64,000 nt of DNA. Source: Paenibacillus sp. PCH8 (lineage in GTDB: Bacteria > Bacillota > Bacilli > Paenibacillales > Paenibacillaceae). Each line of letters begins with the position of its first letter. The stretch's first letter is position 1. The DNA lies in contig NZ_PKQK01000001.1 of assembly GCF_002968835.1 (NCBI RefSeq), forward strand, positions 2,728,001 to 2,792,000, written 5' to 3'. This document shows, piece after piece, positions 26,451 through 34,676 of this stretch. A program made the translations under genes and the position numbers. The notes under the pieces are model-generated. The model saw only the letters and a program-made list of their open reading frames with translations. It made no database searches and was not told the origin of the DNA.

Positions 26451-26468
26451 GTACAGTGGATACTGTAC
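26451..26468. promoter_or_regulatory. Perfect 7-4-7 inverted repeat near the MFS promoter
   Basis: GTACAGT-GGAT-ACTGTAC lies 24 bases before the MFS start and just downstream of a TATACT (26441-26446) that could be a -10 box. GTCAG and CTGAC extend the symmetry outward. This position would suit a repressor. Confidence 0.5.
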
Positions 26469-26492
26469 TGACATATAGAGGAGTGTATGAGT

Positions 26493-27695
26493 ATGAACAG
26501 AATCAGAGGAAGTATTTTTTTTAGCGTATTTGCAGCCATGTTGGGTCTGATGCTGATTGCACCCATTATGCCGCCGCTTATTAGAGAGTTGGGCATGAAA
26601 GAAAGTCATTCCGGCCTTATAATTTCGCTCGGGTCCATTATGATGGCTATCATGGCTCCGGTATGGGGAAGATTCAGTGACATGAAGGGTAGAAAACAAA
26701 TCATATTGATTGGATTCATAGGGATGTCTGTTAGCTGTGCATTATTTGCCTTGGTATTGTATGGGGGATTAAATACATGGATCGGAGGAGGGGTGTTGCT
26801 TACCCTTCTGATTGTGACGCGTAGTCTGATCGGCATGTTCATTCCGGCCGTGCTGTCTTCTGCCCAGGCCTATATGGGTGATGTGACAGAAGGGGAAGAG
26901 AGAGGAAGCGGAATGGCCATTATTAGCGCTGCCAATGGACTTGGCCTTGTATTTGGACCCGCGATTGCAGGAGCTTTTACCATCATTGGTCTGCTATGGC
27001 CGCTTTATTTTGGAATTTTTATAGCGATAGCAGCGTTTATTATCGCTTTGTTGTTAATCCCAGCAGCCAAACCGCTCATTCAGGCAAAGCCGCCTAAAGT
27101 AAACCCGTTCCAACGCGGTTTACGAATGTATCTTGCTGCGGGCCTGGTTACGATGATGGGCATCATGACATTACAGGTTGTCGGGGGATTTTATTTTCAG
27201 GATCAATTGGCTCTATCCCCGGCGGCGACGGCCCGAATGGTTTCATTTGGACTCATGTTCTCTGGAGCAGCGATGTTGATCATGCAGGTCGTTCAGATGA
27301 AGTGGTTGAAATGGCAGCCACGTCCGATGATTTTGCTCGGGTCCCTTTTTCTGATAGCAAGCATGATCCTGTTTCTGGTCTTCAATCAGTTGTCCATGTA
27401 TTACTTCTCGTTCTTCCTGTTCGGCATGGGTTCGGGTCTGATGATGCCAGGCTTCATGGCAGGTGCTTCGCTAGCGGTCAGCAAAGAACAGCAGGGAGGT
27501 GCAGCGGGGTTGGTAGCAGCGATTCAGGGGATATCCGCCGTCATTACTCCTTTACTTACAACGACACTCTACCAGGTGGATAAACATATTCCGTTTATGC
27601 TCGTAGCTGTTCTGGTTGTCTTTTTGGCAATCATGATGCTGGGAATGAGAAAAAATCAATCCAATACTGTTACGAACTCTATTCATTCGTTATAG
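26493..27695 (+). CDS. MFS transporter (MdtG-like efflux)
   Basis: A 400-residue major facilitator with 12 predicted helices. The signature between helices 2 and 3 is GRFSDMKGRKQIILIG, a good fit to GxLaDrxGrk. AANGLGLVFGPAIAGAF in helix 5 is the antiporter motif C. It therefore looks like a proton-driven efflux pump of the MdtG/TetA group. Two ATGs lie six bases apart (26487, 26493); the second has better spacing to GAGGAG. Its position downstream of a Fur-linked AraC regulator suggests siderophore or drug export, which the sequence does not prove. Two perfect palindromes sit upstream. Confidence 0.88.
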   Translation: MNRIRGSIFFSVFAAMLGLMLIAPIMPPLIRELGMKESHSGLIISLGSIMMAIMAPVWGRFSDMKGRKQIILIGFIGMSVSCALFALVLYGGLNTWIGGGVLLTLLIVTRSLIGMFIPAVLSSAQAYMGDVTEGEERGSGMAIISAANGLGLVFGPAIAGAFTIIGLLWPLYFGIFIAIAAFIIALLLIPAAKPLIQAKPPKVNPFQRGLRMYLAAGLVTMMGIMTLQVVGGFYFQDQLALSPAATARMVSFGLMFSGAAMLIMQVVQMKWLKWQPRPMILLGSLFLIASMILFLVFNQLSMYYFSFFLFGMGSGLMMPGFMAGASLAVSKEQQGGAAGLVAAIQGISAVITPLLTTTLYQVDKHIPFMLVAVLVVFLAIMMLGMRKNQSNTVTNSIHSL

Positions 27696-27805
27696 TCAGA
27701 CAAAGTCAGAAGGTCAAAAAAGGTCTAAATAAAAGAAAAAAGGATCTATTTTAAAATAGTGAACCATGGTGAAAGAATATCGGTTTTTTTCGTCTTTTAC
27801 GGACT

Positions 27806-27834
27806 TTGAGCCTTCTCGGCACCGATATTATAAT
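27806..27834 (+). promoter_or_regulatory. Sigma-A promoter for hsp20
   Basis: TTGAGC (27806-27811), 17 bases, TATAAT (27829-27834), 52 bases before the start. No CIRCE element is seen. Confidence 0.72.
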
Positions 27835-27886
27835 AATCAATGTAAGCAACACCAATAAACCAACCACACAAAAGGAGATGATGTTC

Positions 27887-28330
27887 ATGTTTGATCTGAT
27901 TCCGTTTCGTAAACGAAATGAAGACCCATTCGGACACATGTTGAAATCCTTCAATGACTTGGTTGAGACCTCATTCCTCTCCCCTTTTGGAGCTGGTTCC
28001 CAGCCATTTCGGACCGACATTCGTGAGGAAGAAGACAAATATTTGGTAGAAGCTGAACTTCCGGGCATTGCCAAAGAGGATATAGACATTCAAGTCGAGG
28101 GTAGTGAATTGATCATTCGTGCCAAACGCAATGAAGATTATGAGGAAAAGGATGACTCCAATAGAGTCATTCGGCGAGAACGCCGATCTGGTGAATTTAT
28201 CCGACGTTTCTATGTTGATCATATTGATGAGGAGCACATTAAGGCCAGATTGGAAAATGGGTTACTCAAGCTTGAGATTCCGAAACGTCAAGGCGATGAT
28301 CCTACGCGCAGACGTATTCAGATTGATTAA
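27887..28330 (+). CDS. Small heat shock protein, Hsp20/alpha-crystallin family
   Basis: A 147-residue ATP-independent chaperone that holds unfolding proteins in the cytoplasm. An N-terminal arm (MFDLIPFRKRNEDPF) is followed by the alpha-crystallin domain from about residue 40 (FRTDIREEEDKYLVEAELPG) to ARLENGLLKLEIPK. The short C-terminal tail has the I-x-I anchor RRIQID. The third ATG of MMFM at 27887 is chosen because AAGGAG lies nine bases upstream. It is a single gene with its own promoter and a strong terminator. The length is typical. Confidence 0.95.
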   Translation: MFDLIPFRKRNEDPFGHMLKSFNDLVETSFLSPFGAGSQPFRTDIREEEDKYLVEAELPGIAKEDIDIQVEGSELIIRAKRNEDYEEKDDSNRVIRRERRSGEFIRRFYVDHIDEEHIKARLENGLLKLEIPKRQGDDPTRRRIQID

Positions 28331-28409
28331 TCAATCCTTATATAAAGTAAAAAACTGATCTACAGAGCGAAGTAACAATAGGCATAACTATACTTGGCAA
28401 AAGCCAGAC

Positions 28410-28457
28410 GAAGCAGGCAGCAACATCGGTAAAGGATGTTTTCTGCCTGCTTCTTTT
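28410..28457 (+). terminator. Intrinsic terminator after hsp20
   Basis: Perfect arms GAAGCAGGCAG and CTGCCTGCTTC with inner AACATC/GATGTT pairing, then TTTT. The minus strand could also end transcription of the DUF1697 gene here. Confidence 0.85.
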
Positions 28458-28558
28458 GCAATGAGTTTTCCCATTTTTCGCATTCAGCCTAGTCATGCAT
28501 GTACAGCGGATTAAGCAACATGGCACGTGCTGTGATTGGCGAATTTTTTGCATCCGAT

Positions 28559-29116
28559 TTATTTCTCTGCCGCAGCCTGCATCAATGAAAATATTTTACG
28601 TGTGGTGTTGACGTTTCTAACCGTCATAGAGCTATAGACTTTGGAACCCACCAGCTTGTTCATGCCGCTTCTGGATGCATCTTCTCTGCTGACCGAATAC
28701 AGAAGAGCACCGGGGACATAGATTAATGTGCCAATCCCCGGTTTAAGTGGGAGCTGATCCAGAACGCTCACATCATCGACTTCATTCCAGAGAAACATGA
28801 CATCGCTTTTGGCTTGGTCATCATTGGTCCATTCTGCTGGAAGCGTTTGGATAACGGTCTGAATTTCATCCATACTGCGTACCATCACCTTGATCTGTAA
28901 GCTGAATTCGGTAACAATGACCGCTTCAAGTAACTGTGATATCTCTTCATTCGCATGGGCACGTTCCTGATGATCGGCAAAAATAATATTGCCAGAATTA
29001 ATATATGTAACGACATCGAGCATGCCTGCTTGTTCAAACGTTTCTTTCAGTTGCTTCATATTAATTTTATTGTTCCCGCCTACATTAATGCCCCGTAGCA
29101 AAGCCACATAGATCAT
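28559..29116 (-). CDS. DUF1697 family protein
   Basis: A 185-residue soluble protein of the DUF1697 family, recognised by its start MIYVALLRGINVGGNNKINM, then TYINSGNIIF and a C-terminal SKVYSSMTVRNVNTTRKI. The family fold resembles ferredoxin-like domains, and its biochemical role is unknown. GGAGGGT lies before the ATG on the minus strand. It is 34 bases downstream of the SUKH-like gene (both minus), so the two may be co-transcribed. The length is normal for the family. Confidence 0.92.
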   Translation of the reverse strand: MIYVALLRGINVGGNNKINMKQLKETFEQAGMLDVVTYINSGNIIFADHQERAHANEEISQLLEAVIVTEFSLQIKVMVRSMDEIQTVIQTLPAEWTNDDQAKSDVMFLWNEVDDVSVLDQLPLKPGIGTLIYVPGALLYSVSREDASRSGMNKLVGSKVYSSMTVRNVNTTRKIFSLMQAAAEK

Positions 29117-29150
29117 AGGGATGACCCTCCAATTTCTTTAACTCACCATT

Positions 29151-29876
29151 TTAACAAAATGACAGATACTCGAAGAGATGTACAGTATACTCTTCTCCCA
29201 ATAGATCCTGCAATAAAGGCTCCACTTGTTCCAGATACTCTGGCTTGGTTTCATAGGTTTCTTCATCTTTTACTTCCCCGGCATAGCTCCGTGCCGATTC
29301 AATCAGGATAGCTAGTGCATTGAAAAATTCAGACAGCGAGTCAGCGACACGATTAGGCTCTCCACCTGTAAAAGCCACATATACAGGAGAATTCGGCGAT
29401 TCAGTATCTACGATTAACGGATCATCGTTAAAGTTTGCGATAACGACGTGATTTTTTGGCCAAGTAGAGGACTCCTCATAAGGCTCATTCATGCCAATCC
29501 AGCGGAAACCTAGTTGCTGACGAAGCAGATGTTCAGGTGCGACAAAGAAGATTAGTGCTGCATCACCGATCTCGACGGCGGCATTTTTCATTTTGAGTGT
29601 GCCTTTGGCTGTGGCATCTATCATTTCATAGTGAGTGTACAGGTACTGAAGTTCTGGAGATAGAGGGATTCGTGTGTCCACTTCCGGCTGATGATGTTGA
29701 TCGCGAAGCCGCAGATCATGATTTTTGAAAAGTCCATAAGCTTCATTATATAAATCCTGCTGTTCCACAAAACGGCTCAAGGCCGCATCCAGTTGTTGCA
29801 AGGTGTCTAATTCCTCCTGGTGAATTGGTTTAGTACTACGACTACGCCGATCCATTTGATTCTTGGCTATAAGCAT
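29151..29876 (-). CDS. SMI1/KNR4-like (SUKH) protein
   Basis: A 241-residue soluble protein. The C-terminal half, with LGFRWIGMNEPYEES, HVVIANFNDDPLIVDTESPN and SPVYVAFTGGE followed by ADSLSEFFNALAILI, fits SUKH/SMI1-KNR4-like proteins, often immunity or housekeeping binding proteins. The N-terminal about 70 residues are charged and helical. The start is uncertain: neither the ATG at 29876 nor the one at 29855 has a clear ribosome site. It is divergent from the DUF1593 gene and its RAT leader. No toxin gene is adjacent. Confidence 0.72.
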   Translation of the reverse strand: MLIAKNQMDRRSRSTKPIHQEELDTLQQLDAALSRFVEQQDLYNEAYGLFKNHDLRLRDQHHQPEVDTRIPLSPELQYLYTHYEMIDATAKGTLKMKNAAVEIGDAALIFFVAPEHLLRQQLGFRWIGMNEPYEESSTWPKNHVVIANFNDDPLIVDTESPNSPVYVAFTGGEPNRVADSLSEFFNALAILIESARSYAGEVKDEETYETKPEYLEQVEPLLQDLLGEEYTVHLFEYLSFC

Positions 29877-29910
29877 TATACTATATCAAAGATGAATTCG
29901 AAAAAATAAT

Positions 29911-29947
29911 TGAATACGTTTACATTCATATGTGAACATGATATACT
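29911..29947 (+). promoter_or_regulatory. Promoter with overlapping cre site for the DUF1593 lipoprotein
   Basis: TTTACA (29919-29924), 17 bases, TATACT (29942-29947). TGAATACGTTTACA (29911-29924) matches 13 of 14 cre consensus positions and covers the -35, as expected for CcpA repression. Confidence 0.75.
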
Positions 29948-29960
29948 TTCACTCAAATAA

Positions 29961-29991
29961 GGATTGTTACTGCTTCGGGCAGGCAAAACCT
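29961..29991 (+). promoter_or_regulatory. RAT antiterminator site 3 (BglG/LicT type)
   Basis: The element begins GGATTGTTACTG and ends GCAGGCAAAACCT, both nearly identical to the LicT/BglG target. It starts 13 bases after the -10 hexamer, the same spacing as RAT 1 at 17604. Confidence 0.9.
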
Positions 29992-30045
29992 GAACATCCC
30001 TATGCGTGGACTTTGTGCCATTCATATTGATGTTTGGGTTTTTTT
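29987..30045 (+). terminator. Leader terminator overlapping RAT 3
   Basis: AACCTGAACATC (29987-29998) pairs with GATGTTTGGGTT (30029-30040), followed by TTTTTTT. AACCT is shared with the RAT, so antiterminator binding would prevent the stem. Confidence 0.88.
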
Positions 30046-30134
30046 GCATTCTACGGTCCATATTAAGGATAGAAAACAGAGGACGTACGTATCCCGACAC
30101 CAACATCACGCTGTACACAAGAAAGGGGAGCATT

Positions 30135-31769
30135 ATGAACAAGAGAACATGGTTAAACGGATTGGCCGCAGGTTGTCTCAGTATAATTCTGGTGATTAGT
30201 GGATGCGCATCCAAAGCGCCACAAACTTCGAGTGACACACCGAATCAGGCGACAGAGCAGACCGAAAATGAAACCCAGGAACCCGTAAACAACCAAGCTG
30301 CCAAAGGCAGAACGGTGATTACAACCGACGGTGAAGTGGATGATATGAACTCGGTTATCCGGTTCCTCTTGTATTCCAATGAGATGGACCTCGCCGGAAT
30401 TGTACTGACCAGTTCGGTGTATCATTATGCTGGAGACGAGGTAGCGGGGATCAAACCGTTCCGCTGGACAGGCACACAGTGGGTGTACGACATGATTGAT
30501 GCGTATGGCGAAATCTATCCCAACTTGTCCAAACATGCCGAGGGCTATCCGGAGCCGGATCAGCTTCGAGCGATGACCAAGATCGGTAATATTTCCGATA
30601 AAGGGGAGATGGAGAAGGAAACGGAAGGTTCCGAATTCCTCGAAACTCTTTTCCTCGACGATGATTCCCGAGATCTGATTGTTCAGACTTGGGGTGGCAC
30701 CAATACCACAGCCAGAGCGCTGAAATCGATTGAGGATCAGTACAAAGATACGGCTGAGTGGGAGACAGTCCGTAAAAAAGTAAGCGACAAACTGGTCCTG
30801 TATATTATTCTCGATCAGGATGATAGTTACAACGAATATATTGCGAAGAATTGGCCGGATATCCGCATTCTCAACGACCAATCGAACTTCTGGCATTTTG
30901 CCTATGCATGGAAGATGCATGCCGAAGAAGTGAACAGCAAGCTTCATGGTGACTGGATGGTCAAGAACATTCTGGATGGACATGGCAAGCTGATGGATAT
31001 GTATGCGTCGATGGGTGACGGCAAAATGATCGAGGGCGAACTGGCCGAAGAACAGCGGGGAAGTGCTGAATATCTCAAGAACAATCCGCAATATGACAAA
31101 TACGATTTTATATCTGAGGGTGATTCTCCATCCTTCTTCTACCTGATTGATAATGGGTTGCGCAGTATGGAAGACCCTTCCTACGGCGGTTGGGGTGGAC
31201 GTTTTGGCGTCGTGAACGATAAGCTGTATAGAAACAATGTGCTTGATTACGATCCCTACACCAAACGGTACGAAGCCGAATATTCTCTGATGAGATGGTT
31301 TGATGATATCCAGGATGATTTTGCAGCACGTGCAGATTGGGCAGTTGCAGACACTTACGAAGGTGCCAATCACAATCCGTCCATAACGATTAAGGAAGGG
31401 TTGGATCTGAGTGTAAGTCCTGGGGAGAAAGTTACTCTTCACGCGGAAGGCACAGACCCGGATGGAGATCAACTGACCTATACGTGGTGGAGATATTTCG
31501 AAGCGGACACCTATAAGGATTCCAAAGTAGAACCGAACAAAGTTCAGCCCGAAATGGCGGGTGATCTGCAGCTTGGCTTGCATCGTGAACTTGCCAAGGA
31601 CGAGCAGGTGGATACGATAAAAATGCAGGGCAGTGATACCGAAGCTGTGACATTCACCGTTCCTGACGATGCCAAAGCGGGCGATACCATTCATATCGTT
31701 GCCGAAGTACAGGATGATGGAGAGCATCAGTTGAAGCATTATCAACGTGTGATCCTAACTGTGAAATAA
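30135..31769 (+). CDS. DUF1593 (nucleoside-hydrolase-like) lipoprotein
   Basis: A 544-residue exported lipoprotein with lipobox ISGC (Cys24). After a low-complexity linker comes a DUF1593 domain. TVITTDGEVDDMNSVIRFL is the aspartate-rich start typical of nucleoside-hydrolase-like folds, and the domain runs to about residue 415 (YGGWGGRFG). A C-terminal beta-sandwich domain with DPDGDQLTYTWWRY follows. The family is thought to hydrolyse glycosidic bonds; the substrate is not established. ATG 30135 has AAGGGGAG upstream; the longer frame starts inside the terminator region. A cre site, RAT and terminator in its leader mean control by sugar through CcpA and a BglG-type antiterminator. Confidence 0.9.
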   Translation: MNKRTWLNGLAAGCLSIILVISGCASKAPQTSSDTPNQATEQTENETQEPVNNQAAKGRTVITTDGEVDDMNSVIRFLLYSNEMDLAGIVLTSSVYHYAGDEVAGIKPFRWTGTQWVYDMIDAYGEIYPNLSKHAEGYPEPDQLRAMTKIGNISDKGEMEKETEGSEFLETLFLDDDSRDLIVQTWGGTNTTARALKSIEDQYKDTAEWETVRKKVSDKLVLYIILDQDDSYNEYIAKNWPDIRILNDQSNFWHFAYAWKMHAEEVNSKLHGDWMVKNILDGHGKLMDMYASMGDGKMIEGELAEEQRGSAEYLKNNPQYDKYDFISEGDSPSFFYLIDNGLRSMEDPSYGGWGGRFGVVNDKLYRNNVLDYDPYTKRYEAEYSLMRWFDDIQDDFAARADWAVADTYEGANHNPSITIKEGLDLSVSPGEKVTLHAEGTDPDGDQLTYTWWRYFEADTYKDSKVEPNKVQPEMAGDLQLGLHRELAKDEQVDTIKMQGSDTEAVTFTVPDDAKAGDTIHIVAEVQDDGEHQLKHYQRVILTVK

Positions 31770-31776
31770 AGAAATA

Positions 31777-31830
31777 GAGGGGCTGTCCCAAAAGTCATCA
31801 ACGTGGCTGGCGGGGCGCCCCTCTTATTTG
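31777..31830 (+). terminator. Hairpin after the DUF1593 gene
   Basis: GAGGGGC (31777-31783) pairs with GCCCCTC (about 31819-31825) across a long loop and is followed by TTATTTG. The U tract is imperfect. Confidence 0.55.
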
Positions 31831-31854
31831 TGTAGTCCTATCGTAATCAATCCG

Positions 31855-32418
31855 TTAGCGCTGGATGCCTGACCAGAAGACATTCCAGGTAATCGCCAAA
31901 GCTTGTTCATAGGATTGTCGTGTCTCATACACGAGCTGTATATCCAGCCCATCCATCACGGTAACAAAGGCTAAGGTGGCTTCTTCCGGACTCAGACGAA
32001 TATGGGGATGTCTGGTGAATACGGCTGCCAGTTCTTCCTTCAGTGTCCCGAGGTACGTTCGATATTGGGCGAGCACAAAATCATGCACCTCCAGCGGTGT
32101 GATAAAGGACAGGACATACATAAAAGCGACGTTCGGGTGAGTCAGGAAACGATTTTTATGTTCATGCAAAAAGGCATATAGTTGCTGATCCAGAGTTTGG
32201 GCAGCAGACGTGCTGAAGAATTTGCGCACAAATTGCTGTTCCTCCTGCACGACTTCCTCATATAACTCCAGCAATAACGCTTTTTTGGATGAATAATGAT
32301 AAGCCAGTGACTGCTTGCGAATGCCAGCCTCTTCGGCAATCTGCGCCATCTTGGTTCCTTCGTAACCCAGACGATTAAAATGTTGAATGGCAATTTCTTT
32401 GATTCTTTTTTTACTCAA
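31855..32418 (-). CDS. TetR family repressor
   Basis: A 187-residue regulator. The N-terminal helix-turn-helix (KRIKEIAIQHFNRLGYEGTK, then AQIAEEAGIRKQSLAYHYSS) is typical TetR, followed by an all-helical ligand and dimer domain. Its start overlaps the end of the upstream MFS gene by eight bases, so both are translated from one message. A perfect palindrome inside the promoter of that operon is its likely operator, giving drug-inducible autoregulated efflux. The ligand is unknown. Confidence 0.92.
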   Translation of the reverse strand: MSKKRIKEIAIQHFNRLGYEGTKMAQIAEEAGIRKQSLAYHYSSKKALLLELYEEVVQEEQQFVRKFFSTSAAQTLDQQLYAFLHEHKNRFLTHPNVAFMYVLSFITPLEVHDFVLAQYRTYLGTLKEELAAVFTRHPHIRLSPEEATLAFVTVMDGLDIQLVYETRQSYEQALAITWNVFWSGIQR

Positions 32419-33625
32419 TGTCTACCTCCAATTGGCGATCTGCATACCTCTGCTGTTTTTGGGAATATACCAAATATAACAAGATATATACCACAAAAAT
32501 GCCTATAGAGATAGCATACACCACCGTATAGGAAAATGCAGAAGCTACCACGCCCAAGATCAACGAGCCACCGCCAATCCCGAGGTCAAAAAAATTAAAG
32601 AAAGAAGCCATCGCATTTTCATGCTCATGTTCTTCTACAAGATTCACACACCAGGTCTGAATAGCCGGGAATATGGCACCAAAGCCAAAACCGTATAACG
32701 CGCCAGCAACCAGGAATTGTACATCATTCTGGGCGATAATCAGAACCAACAATCCCGCAATTGCAAACCCGGCGGAGGGAAGTAGAACAGACCCTGGACC
32801 ATGCCGGTCAAACATTTTCCCCGAGAACAGTCGGACGGCGAAGCTGGCGATGGCAATGACAAAGAAAAACCAGGCTATATTCTCGAACCCTCTTTCGGCG
32901 GCAAATAAAGCCACAAAGGACATGATCGAACCGGCTGCAATGCCGACCAGCATAATGAGCAGGGAAGGGAAGAGTACCTTTTTTTCGATTAGTTTGACCG
33001 AAGGTACATGAGTTTGCGTAGACTCAATACGAACTCCGGTTTTCGGCTTTCTGGACACAAACACGGCCATCAGAAGTGCCAACAGCAGGATACACATACC
33101 ACCCATGAACAGGCTCTGATAGTCGTACTTAAACAACAGGCTGGTACCGATCAACGGACCAATAGATATGGCGACGGTCTCCCCTACCCCGAAGTAACCC
33201 ATGCCTTCTCCTCGGCGATCCCTTGGGATATTTTCTGTAGCAATCGTCGCAAAATATGTCGTTGCCAAACCAAATCCGAATCCATGGATGACCCGGAATA
33301 TGAGGATCATCCAGATACCTGACGACAGGTAGTAAGCTCCTGTCATCATTGCACAGATGGTTATACCGATAATTAACAGATATTTTTTGTCTATTCGAGC
33401 TGCTAAAACAGACGTGAAGGGCCGAATCAAGATGGCAGAAAACATAAATATGCCGGTAACCAGCCCAATCTGGGAAGCTTCTCCACCCAAACTTGAGACG
33501 AAGAGAGGCAAGGTGGGTAAAAGCATTTCAAAGGCCATAAACAATAATGCGTTAGCTAACATGATAAAAATGAATGATCTTCCCCAGAGTTGCTGAGGTG
33601 TTGGACTGTGTGTTGAAATAATCAT
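32411..33625 (-). CDS. MFS transporter, TetR-controlled
   Basis: A 404-residue major facilitator with 12 helices. RPFTSVLAARIDKKYLL lies at the loop 2-3 position, GETVAISIGPLIGTSLL in helix 5, and the central loop carries RKPKTGVRIESTQTHV. It belongs to the drug:H+ antiporter-type MFS. The longer frame begins at 33664, but GGAGGAAAACC directly before ATG 33625 settles the start. It is the first gene of an MFS-TetR operon with an eight-base overlap and a palindrome in the promoter spacer. Substrate unknown. Confidence 0.88.
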   Translation of the reverse strand: MIISTHSPTPQQLWGRSFIFIMLANALLFMAFEMLLPTLPLFVSSLGGEASQIGLVTGIFMFSAILIRPFTSVLAARIDKKYLLIIGITICAMMTGAYYLSSGIWMILIFRVIHGFGFGLATTYFATIATENIPRDRRGEGMGYFGVGETVAISIGPLIGTSLLFKYDYQSLFMGGMCILLLALLMAVFVSRKPKTGVRIESTQTHVPSVKLIEKKVLFPSLLIMLVGIAAGSIMSFVALFAAERGFENIAWFFFVIAIASFAVRLFSGKMFDRHGPGSVLLPSAGFAIAGLLVLIIAQNDVQFLVAGALYGFGFGAIFPAIQTWCVNLVEEHEHENAMASFFNFFDLGIGGGSLILGVVASAFSYTVVYAISIGIFVVYILLYLVYSQKQQRYADRQLEVDIE

Positions 33626-33673
33626 GGTTTTCCTCCGTAAATGTTTATCTTTGTCGCGCGACATGTTGAACTG

Positions 33674-33702
33674 AGTTTACCTGACGGTAGTCAGATTGTA
33701 AA
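33674..33702 (-). promoter_or_regulatory. Promoter with TetR-type operator in the spacer
   Basis: On the minus strand TTTACA (33697-33702), 17 bases, TAAACT (33674-33679). The spacer holds the palindrome CTGAC-GGTA-GTCAG (33681-33694), placed for steric repression by the TetR protein of this operon. Confidence 0.7.
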
Positions 33703-33845
33703 GTGTATATTTAGAGCAATAATTAATGAATTATTGGTGGATGAGAGAAGCAATTAATAATTTGTAATCCACATCCCAACATTTTCCGATATAATAATCA
33801 GATAAAATAATTCTAGAGAATACTACCTCAGAGAGGTGATATGAA

Positions 33846-34652
33846 ATGACGATGGATGTGCTTGTCAGAAATAATGTTAAAGTGCTTGGCTCAGGTAGCC
33901 AAACGATTGTATTTGCTCATGGTTTTGGATGTGATCAGGATATGTGGCGTTACATCGTCCCTGCATTTAGCGAAAACTATCGTGTGGTTTTGTTTGATTA
34001 TGTTGGATCTGGCGAATCTCAAATTAACTATTATGATACTGTCAAATATAGCAACCTTGAAGGATACGCCCAGGATGTGCTGGAGATTATGGAAGCACTC
34101 GAACTACGAGACACCATATTTGTCGGACATTCGGTCAGCAGTATGATCGGCATGCTGGCATCGATTCAGAACCCCAAACATTTCAAACAAATTGTCATGT
34201 TGGGGCCTTCCCCGCGTTACGTGAATGATCTTCCAAGTTATTATGGAGGTTTTGATCGGAATGATATCGATGAACTGCTTGAGATGATGCAGATGAATTT
34301 CATTGGGTGGGCGAGTTATCTGGCACCTATTGTGATGAACCATCCGGAACGAAAAGATCTGGCGGAAGAGTTGGAGAAAAGCTTCTGCTCCAGAAATCCG
34401 CATATTGCGAGACAATTTGCCGAAGTGACGTTTTTATCGGACTGTCGTATTGATCTGGAGCGAGCAACTGTACCAACACTGATTCTACAATGCTCCGATG
34501 ACAGTATTGCCCCGGTTGAAGTAGGGGATTACTTACACGCGCATCTGAAGAATAGCAGGTTGCAACAGATGTCGGCCAAGGGGCATTATCCGCATCTCAG
34601 TCAACCGGAAGAAACGATTCGAATGATTAAGGAGTATTTGACGAGCGCATAA
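33846..34652 (+). CDS. RsbQ-like alpha/beta hydrolase
   Basis: A 268-residue cytoplasmic hydrolase very like Bacillus RsbQ. The nucleophile Ser96 lies in VGHSVSSMIG, with Asp219 in QCSDDS and His247 in KGHYPHLS; these are the same residue numbers as the known RsbQ triad. GFGCDQDMWRY and FDYVGSGES are also present. RsbQ-type proteins (relatives of plant KAI2) are thought to process a small hydrophobic ligand and signal to a partner PAS protein. Here the partner, 24 bases downstream, is a PAS-GGDEF protein in place of the RsbP phosphatase. GAGAGGTG precedes the ATG. Confidence 0.92.
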   Translation: MTMDVLVRNNVKVLGSGSQTIVFAHGFGCDQDMWRYIVPAFSENYRVVLFDYVGSGESQINYYDTVKYSNLEGYAQDVLEIMEALELRDTIFVGHSVSSMIGMLASIQNPKHFKQIVMLGPSPRYVNDLPSYYGGFDRNDIDELLEMMQMNFIGWASYLAPIVMNHPERKDLAEELEKSFCSRNPHIARQFAEVTFLSDCRIDLERATVPTLILQCSDDSIAPVEVGDYLHAHLKNSRLQQMSAKGHYPHLSQPEETIRMIKEYLTSA

Positions 34653-34676
34653 AACTCGGAAGAAAGGCAGTTATTC

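Noticed and set aside
30153..31745. 530-codon open frame on the minus strand
   Set aside because: It lies wholly antisense to the DUF1593 lipoprotein gene and has no ribosome site, no recognisable motifs and an odd Ile/Arg/Phe-rich composition. It is a codon-mirror artefact.
31777..31830. GGGGCTGTCCCAAAAGTC resembling an insertion-sequence end
   Set aside because: No matching second end, no target duplication and no transposase are visible. It is better described as an imperfect terminator hairpin.
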